Assembly: GCA_030549495.1 (NCBI GenBank)
Contig: JAUIRK010000952.1
Span: forward strand, 620,001-684,000
Length of the DNA stretch: 64,000 bases
From: Nectonema munidae
Taxonomy: Eukaryota > Nematomorpha > Nectonematoida > Nectonematidae
Direction of reading: 5' to 3'
Part shown: piece after piece, positions 31,762 through 44,000 of the stretch
Layout of the letters: every line of letters starts with the position of its first letter
Position numbering within the stretch: position 1 is the first letter of the stretch
The notes under the pieces: model-generated
What the model saw: the letters and a program-made list of their open reading frames with translations, nothing else
Databases searched by the model: none
What the model was told of the DNA's origin: nothing
Program-made: the position numbers and the translations under genes

Positions 31762-31774
31762 GCTGGATAATGTT

Positions 31775-32022
31775 CTAAGTATTATTTTTATGTTTTCCCA
31801 AGCTCCGGGAAACAATTTGCCAACTCCATTTGGCGTAGTCTCTTCCGCGGCTGGGAGGAAATGAACTAGACAAATTTAAGAAATGATACGCAACTAAATA
31901 TTTGCTACGAAGCCTTGAATACGCAAATGAAAAGTGTGTACTATTGTTGAGATTCTCGCCATTGCTGTTATGTCCAATCGCTTTTTTAGCTAAGAATTTG
32001 GAAGCTTGGTGAGAAACCACTT
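31775..32022 (-). CDS. Beta-H spectrin exon 20 and stop
   Basis: Acceptor CTCTTTTTAG|AAGTGG; phase 1 rebuilds a Glu codon. It encodes [17 protein letters not shown] and ends GKHKNNT-stop (TAG 31777-31775). No PH domain is recognisable. Phase agreement supports it, but there is no family similarity to confirm, so the real 3' end could differ. Confidence 0.62.
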
Positions 32023-35000
32023 CTAAAAAGAGTAGAATTGAGTGTTGGAAGCAAGAAAGGGTAAAAAAATTTTCTCACCAGCATTTGATACGCTTTTTCT
32101 GGTAATTTGGCGTCGAATGGGAATCACAATGTCTTCATTGCCATTTGAATGCCTTTTTACAGCATTTGTTTGCGACTGAAGGAAAAAATCTTCATCACAC
32201 TCAATCGGATTCTAGAAGCAAGGAAATAAGAATTAAGTACAGCATGTTGCTACGCGAATAAATGGAAAATGAAATTTACCTTGAGAGAGTTGTGCCTTAT
32301 AATCACGTTAGCAAACTGCTCGCTTTCTCCGTCTTGAGAAATGAAAGGAGTTGGATAGGCGTCGGAGAGGGGTGGATAGGAAGCGTTAGCATGGGGCTTT
32401 GAACTGAATGTTATTTTAATGTCACTCTTGTAGATATCAGGGGAGTCATGATGAGCCGGCTTCTGTGCATGCTCTGAAGGAATTTGTTTATCACATGAAA
32501 AGAGGGCGGAATCGTGGGCAGACTTTTGTCTGTTGATAAGATCTGCATCCGCATCGTGATTAGCGTTGTTGTCACTGATGCTCGAGTTCAGAGAAAATGA
32601 TTGTGAAAGACTAGTTTCATGCCGTTCTTCATCTTGTTCTCGGTATCGTGCATTCTCCTCCCTGCGCTTATACTTCTTGATGAGTGTTGAATGCGAGTTA
32701 AGTTGCGTTTTGAAGGAAGCAAAGCGCAGAGAGTTTGCTCTGTCAATGGCATTGCAGAACTCAGAAGAAATGAGAGGAGAGGGAAGCGCTTTTCGCAAAG
32801 CCCTTTGCTTAGGCTGGTATATACTGAAACTCGTTTTGCGTGATAGGCGATTGTTCCCCGTCATTGCGTTTGGAGATATGGACTCTACGCGCAAGCTTTG
32901 ACGACGCAGTATAGAACTGTTGGAGGTGCTGTGAACACTCCTTAATTGTTTACTAGATTTGTTAGGGTTGATGACGTTCATTAGGGCAGAAGATTTATCG
33001 CGCACTAACGAAGGATTGGCTGCTTCGACATCACCGTTTTGATCAATGCGTAAAAGTGAGGAAGAGATAGAAATGGGAGTGATTTGAGGCATATCAATAC
33101 TTTGAGGCAGGCACTCTCTAGATTGCTTATTAGAGACATTCTTCTTGAAATCGGCCGTTCTCTCTTCCTGCTTTGTCTCAATCAGTGTCTTGTTCTTCAA
33201 CTTGTCAAAATTGTTCTTTTGAGCTTTCAAAACTTCTTCAAATTCCGCATGCTTAATAATCATGTTTTCAATCGAGTCTAAAGGCTGTATGCAATAGTTC
33301 TCAGCATCATGCGTCACAACAAAAGAATCATACATCATCAGCCATGACTGCAACTGAGTAGCTGTATTTTTGAACACTTGCGTATCCACATTACACGTGA
33401 ATCTGTCTTCCAAGCTTGCATAAAGAGAATTCAACAATTTAACGCCAACATCCACCTCGTGAAACAACTTCTTGATGAAAGGGTGATTGATGGACGTTGA
33501 AATGACGTGCTCCACTTTATCCCGAATACTCTCAAAATTCTTGATCATGCCGCCCTGACTATTGACACTGAAGTCGCGTCGAACTTTGTGATTGTCAAGC
33601 TGAAGTTTGGCCGAGTCTAAATCGCTGCATAACTTCGTATCCGATAAGATGACAATTTCCTCATCAATTTTATTCTTCAGCACTTTAAGCTCATTCACGT
33701 ATCGAACTTGGGATTTGAGAGTTTGCATTTCAAAAATCTTATCGCGAATAAACTCCTCAACTCTCTTAACATGGGAGCGAACTTCTTTCAATTTTTCGCA
33801 TAAATGACTTCTACAATCCTCGTATTCCCGCACAATGCCTTCTTTTTGAAGTTTCACAGCCTCGAAGTGCTTACCCACTTTCGTCAAAAGTTGATCACAC
33901 TTTTCGATTTCTCTGTCGAAATCACAGAGTTCTGAATCGACATTCAAATTTTCCATCGCAAAGTTGATAATGCTATAAACATCATTGACGAAACTTATAA
34001 AATCGTCGTAAAATTGTTCAAAAATGTGAAGTTGTTTTGAAACGAGGAAACCACTTCTCTTTTTTTCAACGCAATCTTCCATATACTTCCACTCTTTGCA
34101 AAGAATATTGAAATTTTGTTCAAATTCAAGCCATGCCAAATTTTGTTGATCATTTTCTTCAGATGATACACCTGACCTACCTTGAAGAGATAATTGTTCT
34201 TGAAGGTGCATTTTTTTGGGCGTATTCAATGCGACTTCTTTTAAGAAGTTTTCAAATATCACTTGATGCCTACTGCAGTGATCCAGATCAGAGCCATAAT
34301 CAGAGGAGTCAAATACATGCTTGTGAGAAAGAATCCAGTCAATCAAGCATTCACAATCTAAATTAAGTGCTACAAACTCTTTCGACTTGACTAAATCAAT
34401 TCTTTTGCACGAAATAGAGCTAAGCATGTTGCTAATGTCATTTTTTAAGGAGTTGATGCAAATTAAGAAGTTGTGCTCTTCAGAAATAGAAGTGTCGACA
34501 ATGTGCGAAATTTCCTTGACCAAGACGTCTATCCTTTTGATGAGTAGGCTATTCAAGTCACTCTCCAAATCGCTTAATAGGCTCAAATGCTTGTTGATAG
34601 AAGCGTCCGCGTTGGACAAATCGTAAGACGCCACGCCATCACTGCTTTCCATGATGAGGGATCTTTGAGGGAATGCAGTTATGAACTGACTGCCAATTTT
34701 CTCAAAAATTTCCTTACAGCTCTCCAACTCCTGACTCCAGTTTTCTACAAGTATCTTGCGTTTGATGACTTCAATTTTTTCGGCAAATTTCTGCTTTAGT
34801 TTGTGGAGCGTTTTCAAGAGTGTTTCAACCCTCTTTTTCAACAAATCATTATTCTGTTCTTGCGAATCCAAGGAAATGTCCACAGGACCGGCAGCAATCA
34901 CTTTCTGAGTTTCATCAGCCAGGCTCATTGCTTCCTTCTCTTTATTCCTGATAACTTCTTTATTTTCTTCCAATAATTTTAGCTCTTTTTGCGGAGTCAA

Positions 35001-38000
35001 AGAGTAAATGGGTTCGCGCAAAAGTTCTGCACTTTCAAACCAGTTAGTCAGATATTCGAGGCGTAAATGCAAATCCTCCACACATCTTTGGTGACGGGTG
35101 TATGCTAATTCATTGTTGAGAAGCGTCGTTGTACTCTTCATCATTTGAGAAATTCTATCGATGCCTGCCTTCAATTCTTCGCTGAGGTAATGCCGTTGAG
35201 TCGTGTGATTTGTCAAACGCTGCACACAACTCAACACCTCTTCTGAAAAAGTGTTTTCAATTTTTTCCAAATTTTGTTGAAGAATGCGCAGGCGCTTGTA
35301 ATAGTCGTGTATGCTGAAGTTGCTTTCCGATTTATAATGCTCTATGCGCTCAACAAGGGATATTAGCGAAGACTCAACGTCATCCGCCATTTTAAAGAGC
35401 GTTACAGCCTTGCCCGCTTGCAATAGCTTTTCTTTATGCACTTCACAGTCATTTTCAAGACACGAAAGCAGAAGACTCACTTCTTGTAATTTTTTTTCCA
35501 GCTTTTGATCAAACTTCACTTCTCCTTTACTTCCAGCACTGCCGTCTTCTTCATCTTCCTGTTCATTCAGTGACATACTTTTATACTTCCAATAAGTTTT
35601 GAATTTTTCGCGTAAATTTGCATCCATTATTTCTTCTAATTGTGTTTTATTAATCAGCGGGACCACCTTACTACCAATGCGTCTCTTTTCCTGTGTCACA
35701 ATAACATTTTCTGAAGAATTTTTTTCAGAAAAGTCGGAGAAACAATTTTTATATGACAAGATACTCTTTTTAATATCTTCAAGTTCTTGATTAAAGCTCA
35801 TTACTTCTGTGCAAAGTAGATGAGCTCTTTGAAGCTTAGATTGCACAGCGGTTAAATCAAAATAATCTGTTCTAGTTATCAAACTCTGTCTTTCATACAC
35901 TTTAGTGCTAAAGGCATCAATTCTGCCCACTAAATCGAAGTAGTATTGTGTGTTTCTTAAGCTTTGCGTTCTTTTATCATAGGTTTTCTTTAAAACTTCT
36001 TTGGACTGTTCAAGCGAAGTTGTGCACTGTCTTATATCCTCATGGAAAAGTGATGTGGCAGGAAATTGGTGAAGCAAGTTTTGCAAGTCAAAGTTTTTGT
36101 TACTCAGTTCATTCAAAATGCATTTTTTGTCTTCATGCGTTTTCAGCAGAAGAATGGAGGATTGGAGAGAGTCGCCGTAATACAAGGAAGAAAAGTCATT
36201 TAGCGTGGAATTTAAAGAGTGTTCAAAATTTTTAAAAACACTACTAAATTCGATATATTTTCGCAGCTCATCTAAAAGATCACTTGCATCTTTCCAAGCA
36301 GACTGCACTTCCAAAAACTTTTCCTGGCTTTGAGTTAAAAGAGATATTAGTTCTGAGCGCTGCACCGAGCATACCAAAGAATCATTATTCTTCTCTTCCA
36401 GACAATTTTCATACATTTGTACCAATAGTTCGTTTAATTCATCTCTTTTTTGAAAAAGATTGGCCAAGGTTTCGCCTTTCTGTCGAACTTCATTTTGAAT
36501 TGAATCGTGAAAGGTAAGAGAAGTTTGCAAGAAGGAAATTGAAATATTTTCCTTAACGTTATACTTCATTCGATCTTTCACGTCATCAAACCAAATTGCC
36601 AAGGAAAAAAGATCTTTACGTATAACAAAATCAAGTTTAATGCATTTCAATAGCTTATCTAATTTTGAAACACTCTTTTTAAAATCAGGAAAAACAACCT
36701 CGTTTATTTCCTTGAACAAAGTTAGAAATCGGGTGGAGATAGCAAAGGAAGAATTAGTCCTGACTGCTTCTTCGAATTTAGAAGATAGAGAAGAGAGTTG
36801 TTGATCGAAGTTAGGAAGTTCATTGCGTAATTCAAAGGATTGGAGTTGCATCTTGTCTAATTGCGATGAAGTGAGCTTGAGGAACTTTTCATTCATTGAG
36901 GAATGATGATCGCCACTTTTTGAATTCGGAGGAGAAAGGAAATACAACTCGACCGAATCAATGAAAGCTTTTTTGGAGGTGATGCATTCATGAAAGGTTT
37001 CGCAATCAACCATCACTAAGTGAATTTCCAGGGCTTCTTTTAAGTTGAAGAGGTGCAGGTTTAATTTAGCCGTGAATTTATTGTACAAATGATTCAACTG
37101 TTCACAGGATGTCGCCTTCTCCTTGTTTTGGTTGTTATTGATATCTGCGTCTTTGTCAATCGCTCTTGAAGCTTCAATTTTCACCAACTTGGCATATTTA
37201 TCATGAAGAACACTCGTTTCAATTTTCAAGTAGGAGTATATATGAAGAGCATCATCGTAATCTTTCCCATACCCGCATATATCGATGTATGAATCGTATT
37301 GACGAATAAGAGCGCACAACTCCTGAATACCTTGCTCAAAGGATAGCAGATTTTTCAACTTCTTGTACTCCATTGTAATGACAGCGACTCGCTCTTTCAA
37401 GTGAGAGAGTTTTTCTTCGGTTAATTTAACTTTCTTCTCAAAGTCATCCACCATGACTGTACTTCTTTCTTTTCTGATCTGTTGTAGAGAAGAGAGGATT
37501 TGTTTAAGCTTAGCTGTATACGCTTCGCAATCGCGCTCAAATTCGACAAATTTTGAAACTAGCGAGCTAAGCGTGGCATTAGAAGCTTCAGGTATCGGTG
37601 AAAGTTGCGGATCTCTTTCATCGGCCAGGTTAATACTTTTGTGCAAAACTTCACACTTAATCTGCTTATTGCTATCTTCCAAATCGGCACACAGGAAGAA
37701 GGCATCATCTAGCCACACTTCAATATCAGCTAAATCATTGCTTAAATCCTGAAGACGCATCATTTCGAATACAATTTCCAGCTGACTCTTAATCTCAGCG
37801 CCCACCTGTGCGAGGCTTTGCTTTAAGCCTTCACATTGCTTGCTTCCTTCATGCCGCAATTTTTCAACCAAGTTATGCGATTTAACCATCAAGCCAAGGT
37901 CTGCTTCTTTTTCGGAGCTTTCAAAATTATTTAAATTAGTAAATAAAGATTGTTGACACAAACTTCCAACTTTTGCTTCGTTTATCGAAAATTGTTTGTG

Positions 38001-41000
38001 CAGTGAATTGATGAAATTTTTGTGCGCCAGTATAGAGTGATTTGATAAAAAAGATTGAAATTTTTCTCGATTCAGCATTAGTTTCATCTGTATAACATCA
38101 AGATTTTTCTGCGTCATTTCTACTACATTTTTGAATTTGAAGTATTCTATATTAGCTTTAATACACAAGAAATTTTGAGAAATTAAAACGCATACTCTAC
38201 TACAATGCGTATTGATTTTCGTTATCTCAGAATTCAGACCAGCGGAATCAAAAAGGCCACTAGCTAAGGCTTTTTTCACTTTATCAATGTCCAGTTTGAT
38301 GCGATTTTCATAATCCTCATTGCACTCAGTGAGCACATTATAAGCATTGACAGCCGAACCGATGTCATAACATTCATCGGATAAGTTTTCGAGTTTATCA
38401 AATGTCAGAACAAAGTAAGTTTTAAGATCAGAAATGTCGTAAGTGAGTTTGCAAAGCATCGTAGACTGATGTAAAAGTTGTTCATACTTCTCCCACTTCT
38501 CCTTCAAGAGTTTCCACTTCATGGTTAGACCATTTTGCCAATCGACAATTTGGTTAGCATTGTCTCCAGGAAATTCCTTTTGAAGATGATCTCCTTCTTG
38601 CATCAAACCATTTATTTTATGTTCAAGATTTCTTAATTCAGCGCAAAGAAATTCAAACCTTCTTTTTTGTAAAGGTAAATCACGTGTGTTCAACTGGTTG
38701 ATTGATTGATTCAATGAAGAATACTTTTCTTTAATGATTAGATAAGCTTCTGCAATATCCATGTTGTATTTATGAATTCTTCCTGCATCTGTTAAATTTA
38801 TTTCTCTGATTTCTGCTAAACGCAATAAATGAGCATACGATTCCTCAGCATCCTTGAATTTTTTATTACTTTCTTCAAAATCTTCGCGAACACAGCTTTC
38901 TTGCACTAGCTTCAGTGATTTGGAACAATTACTTTTGAAAGAATTTTCAACTTCACATAAAGTAGCACTTATCTGTTTGTATCCAGATTGTATTTCAATC
39001 AGGTGTTCGTAATCATTGCCAAATTCATTTGAAGAAACAATGGACATTTTTTGGAAAATCCAAAAATTAAATTCCTCAATCGCCTCATCAAATTCACGTC
39101 GCAAACATGCACGTTTTGTATCGAGACTGGCTTCTTGACACAGTTGATTCAACTGATTAAACATTCCATTGATGCAGTTAATGTGATTTCGAACTTTTCC
39201 AATCAATTTTTGAACTTTATTATCACTATTCGGTTCTAAGCTGACAAAGAACTGAGACACCTCATTTTGAAAAGTGAAAAATATTTGTGATTTTGAGAGA
39301 ATTTCGTTGCTAAGTGTTGAACACATTTTATTGATTTTTAAAACTTCGCTATATTCCTTTAACGAAGATATTGTTGGAATTGAAGCTTTTCTCTGACTAA
39401 TTTTAGGTTGAAACTGTTGGATGAAGTAATCGAATTCACAAAGCTCACTTTCAAAATCAAAGATTTTTACAAAATTATTCAATAAGTGAAGCTTAGTCTT
39501 ACATATTGAAACTAATTTATCATATAAGTTCACAATATTATCTACGCGTAAACAAGTCTTATCTTTTAGTGTTTGAAGTGAATTAATGATGTCATCAGAT
39601 GATATGTCAATCTTTTTAGAATTTATTGTCTTTACGAATTCATCTATGATACCCTTTTTAACGTAACTCTCATTTAAAATAGATTCCACTCTTTTGAAAA
39701 TCCTTTGCGCGTGAAAAGAACTCTGATCAAAGGCTTCGAAGGATGTAACAATGGAGATTCTTTCCTCTAGCCACATTTGATACAAACTAATGTCCTTACA
39801 CGAATCATGATAGAAGATAGCAAGTTCGATTCCTTCGCTATAATCAGTTAATAAAGATTGCAAAACGTCAATATCACTATTACAAGCTTCAATCTTTTGC
39901 AATATAACTTCTTCTTTGGGTTTAGCCTTTTCAATATCCTTTAAGGAAGAGAGAATGTCTTTCAAACTTTTTGAATGAGTATTGGTTTCACTTTGCAACT
40001 GCAAGCAATTCTGATGGTCCAATAAGTCAACGGATGCATTTTCTTTTGTTAATCGATGCTGCATGCTTTCTGAAATTTTAATCAAAGCATCAATGCTTTT
40101 AACAGCTTCATTTTTCTTATTTTGAACGTCAAGAGTCGTCTTTTGCGCCGTATACAATTCTTCAAGTGTGTTCCACTTACACTTCAGTTCTTCAATTGCC
40201 CTGTTCAATTTTTGGCAATTTGACGCATCGGTATCGCTTGAGACAGCAGCTTTAGCGGCTTGGCACAGCGCGTTAAACTTTTTTTGATGATACGATAACT
40301 CTGTTTCATGTCGTTTTAACTGAATTCCCTTTGTTCTATTAAAGGCATCATCATCTTTTTGAGTAGAACTCTGTTTCAGAAAGAGCGCCATTTTTTTATT
40401 CAACCACGATAATACTTCATCAACGTCTCGAATTATGCTTTTTTGTTTCCATATTGTATCAAGGAGATGTTGGTGCTTAGCGCAATTCACTTTTAGATCT
40501 TGCCTTAAATCAAAGGCTTCTGCTGTGAGCGCGCATATAACATTGGCTTGCGGGTGATGCTCTTTATGTACTAGCGCGTGTTCATGTTCTTTCAGGCTGC
40601 GCAGTCTATGATCTTGTGCATTAATCTTAGAGCTCAAGTGTTTCACTTGTTTCTGTAAATCTTCAAGCGAAGAGAAAGTGGAGAGATCATTGGAGCTTTT
40701 AATGCTCATCAAAACACTCATTTGACTCTTTGTCATGGAGTTAACGGTACCCACATCTTTTTTAAACCTTTGCAAACTTAAGTGATCTTGCAAAATTTTC
40801 TTTTTTTCTTCCCACAAGAAATACATTTCGCTGTAGTGTTGCTGTAACACTTGCATTTTAAACAAAATATTTTCTCGACAATCTTCGTCTTCATCAGCAT
40901 CGATATGCTCTTTTTCGTTTGATTCTGATAAGATATTACTTCCAACTTTTTCAATGTACTGAAGCTTATTCTGCATCATATTTATTTCCTCAAGTAAGCT

Positions 41001-44000
41001 CTCATGACTGTTTAATAATGATTCTGAGCTTTCAACGTCATCAGACTTCTGATTCAGAAGTAGTGTCATTTTAGTGCTTGCTAGCCAGTCTTCAAAGTCA
41101 GAGTACAAAGATTTGAATAAAAGATGACTTTGTGACTTCTCCAAAAAATTCTTTTTCAAATCAAAACTTTTTCTAATATTTTTCCAAGAAATATCAACCT
41201 AAAAAATAATAAAACTATAAAAATATAAAATAAAGCTTTTAAAAATATAAAATGAAGTCATAAAGTTTCGGGTATGTAAAGTTTTTTTGTTTACATCTCG
41301 CCAAAATTTTTTGCAAGTACAATCTTAAGATATCTGGGCTCATCCACATCTATCATTTTAGCATCTTTGACGCCAGAACAGTAATTGGTTGAAAAATTAA
41401 GAATTACCTGTTTTACTTCTTAGGAGATGCTATAAAGAATATTCATAAGCAGTGTTTTGTTATGTATTTATGCAAAGTTATCCACAGTGGCGGATCCAAA
41501 AATTTCTTATAGGAGGGGGGGGGGGGGGGGGCGAAATCTATTTAATTTTTTTGCAATTTTGCTAAAAGTCTTCAGAGAATACGACAGCTGTATTATGTCT
41601 TTTAGAATCACTAATTACCTATGTTTTCATATTTTTAACATTGTTTTGCCATGAATAAATTGCAAAAATTTATTTTTTATACATGTAAGGGTAATTTTCG
41701 AAGCCATTTTTCTTAGGGGGGGGGGGGGGGCTCATGGGCCTAGCCCCCCCCCCCCCCCCCCCCCCCCTAAGAAAAATGGCTTCAAGAATCAGGGAGGGGG
41801 AGGGGGGGGGGGGGGCTAGGCCCATGAGCCCCCCTGATCCGCCACTGCTTATCCAATCCCCGAAAAAAGTATATATGAGGATGATTTCATTTATAAATTT
41901 GGATTTGCAAACAATGTGAATGAAAATTTTTGGAAAAATAAAAAAGAAAATACTTCTTCAATGAGATCACCCAAACGCGAACTTTCAAATGATTGGGATT
42001 GCATTAACTTCATTTTTCTCATTTTAATACGATTTAAATTTTCATTGATGGCTTCACTATCTTTTTCAACGTTGTGCAAGTGTGATTGATACTTCTTAAT
42101 CTCTTCTATTCCTTCACTAGCCAATGATTGGTTGATAACAACACTGTCAGAAGATTTATTTTTATTTAGCTGGGAAGACTTTTCACTGATCCACTCACGT
42201 GTATCTATGCATAAACTGCGCAAATTCTCAACATCAAGCTTTTCTTCAAAAAGATTTTGCCTACTTTTCTGAAATTCCTCCAAACGCGACCATTCAGAGT
42301 CTAATTTATCTTTTAACTTAGAAAGGTCCTGCTTTGTATTGTTTAAATTAGCAGATTGGCAAATCAGGGTAAACTTTTTTTCCTTAAACAACTCCATTTC
42401 TTTTGAAAGCTTGGATAAAAAGAGTCTTTCAATTTCCAAATCCATGCTTTGAGAAAAATTGAGTTTTTCATTAATCCAAAGTAATATATCGTCAAAGTTT
42501 TCCTTGAGGAGGAAATAATCTTCTGCTTTTGCAAAGCTAAGCGACTTCTCCTAAATGTAGAAATAATGAATATCAAAAATATAACAATAAATGACATTAC
42601 AGATATGAGGTCTTTCAGATTGTCATATGATTGCTGAATTTTTTGAAATCTCTCAAAGTGCACATTATTATTTGATTTAATCTTTTTTGGTGAAGAAACA
42701 GGTGAATTTACAGAGGATGAGAGTTGAGAAGAATTTGAAATACTTTCGTCATCTTCTAAGCAAATAAAAAAATCTTCTAAGAATTTTTAAAAAATTCGCT
42801 AAAGGGGAAATAGGGGGTGAACCCCCTTTCGCAAAGTGGACAAATTTCTTCTATTTTGATTTGAAGTGATTACAAACAAGATAATCACTTAACACCGTTA
42901 GCTTGTTCCTTTATGCATTTATTTTGGGAGTGTCATACTAGGGCAGCTAAAAATTGACTAAAAATGCTCAACTCATTGACTTTTTATAGTAAAAAAGTGA
43001 CCTATAAGAAAAAAATAAGCAAAAAAATAAATAAAAATTTTATACACAAAAAATAATTTTAATGGAAAAAAGCTTTAAGAAAATATGTAATGTATGTTTG
43101 GCCAAAATTTCTTCTACAAAAATTGTGTAGAGCATCTGAAAATCAACAAAGAACTAAAAAGTGGTGTGTTAACAAAAAAACAACACTTGGAATTGAAGTC
43201 AGAATACGATTCCTAACATTACAAATTTTACTATATTTCAAGATATAATCTTTGAAAAGCAATGAAAAATCTTCCTTATAAGTCTGAATTCAGCGGATTG
43301 ACCCTCTACCCCTTGAGTTTAACAAATCCTTTGATTATGAAAAAGAAGTAACGTTCCAGCAGAAATTTATGATTTGAAAATTTTAACTATGATTGAAATT
43401 CTGTCTATATTAAATTCATATGTAAAATGGCTTTTTGATAAAATATTTGTCCATAAATTGTTGAAGTGTTCCATTTTTGTCCGGACCCACGGTTGAGAAA
43501 CCCCGATCTAAACCATGCATTATATAGACAAAAGCGACAAACAAAAATCCTTGCCTACTATTTCGTATTAGAAATTTCAAAACATTTTTCCCTAAATCTG
43601 AAAAATTATTTTTCTTACCATTTTGCAAGGCTGTTGACTTGAAGTAGCTCTCCTCTTTAAAAGAACGAGAAGAAAGCGTAGGAGAATTTGAAAAATTAGC
43701 TGAAAATGTTTTCAATTTATCTATTTCCTCCGTGTACAACTCCACTTCATTCACCAAAATGGCGTGTCGATTTGCCATACTGCGAACGGAGTTTAAATCG
43801 TTGGCACAAACTTCACTCACATTTCCCAACAATTGAATTTTTTCTTCAATCCAGCAGTCTATTTCATTGGCATCTGAGAAAAACTAAAAAATGAACAAAT
43901 GGTGTTCAGAAGAAATTAATTTTATTGGAAGTAAGAGTTGGTTTGAGTTCCATTTGGGAACATTGGTCTAAACTGGGTAATAACAATAAGATAATAGTGG

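Noticed and set aside
32566-39239. Plus-strand open frames opposite the giant spectrin exon
   Set aside because: They are shadows of the minus-strand coding sequence and have no family features.
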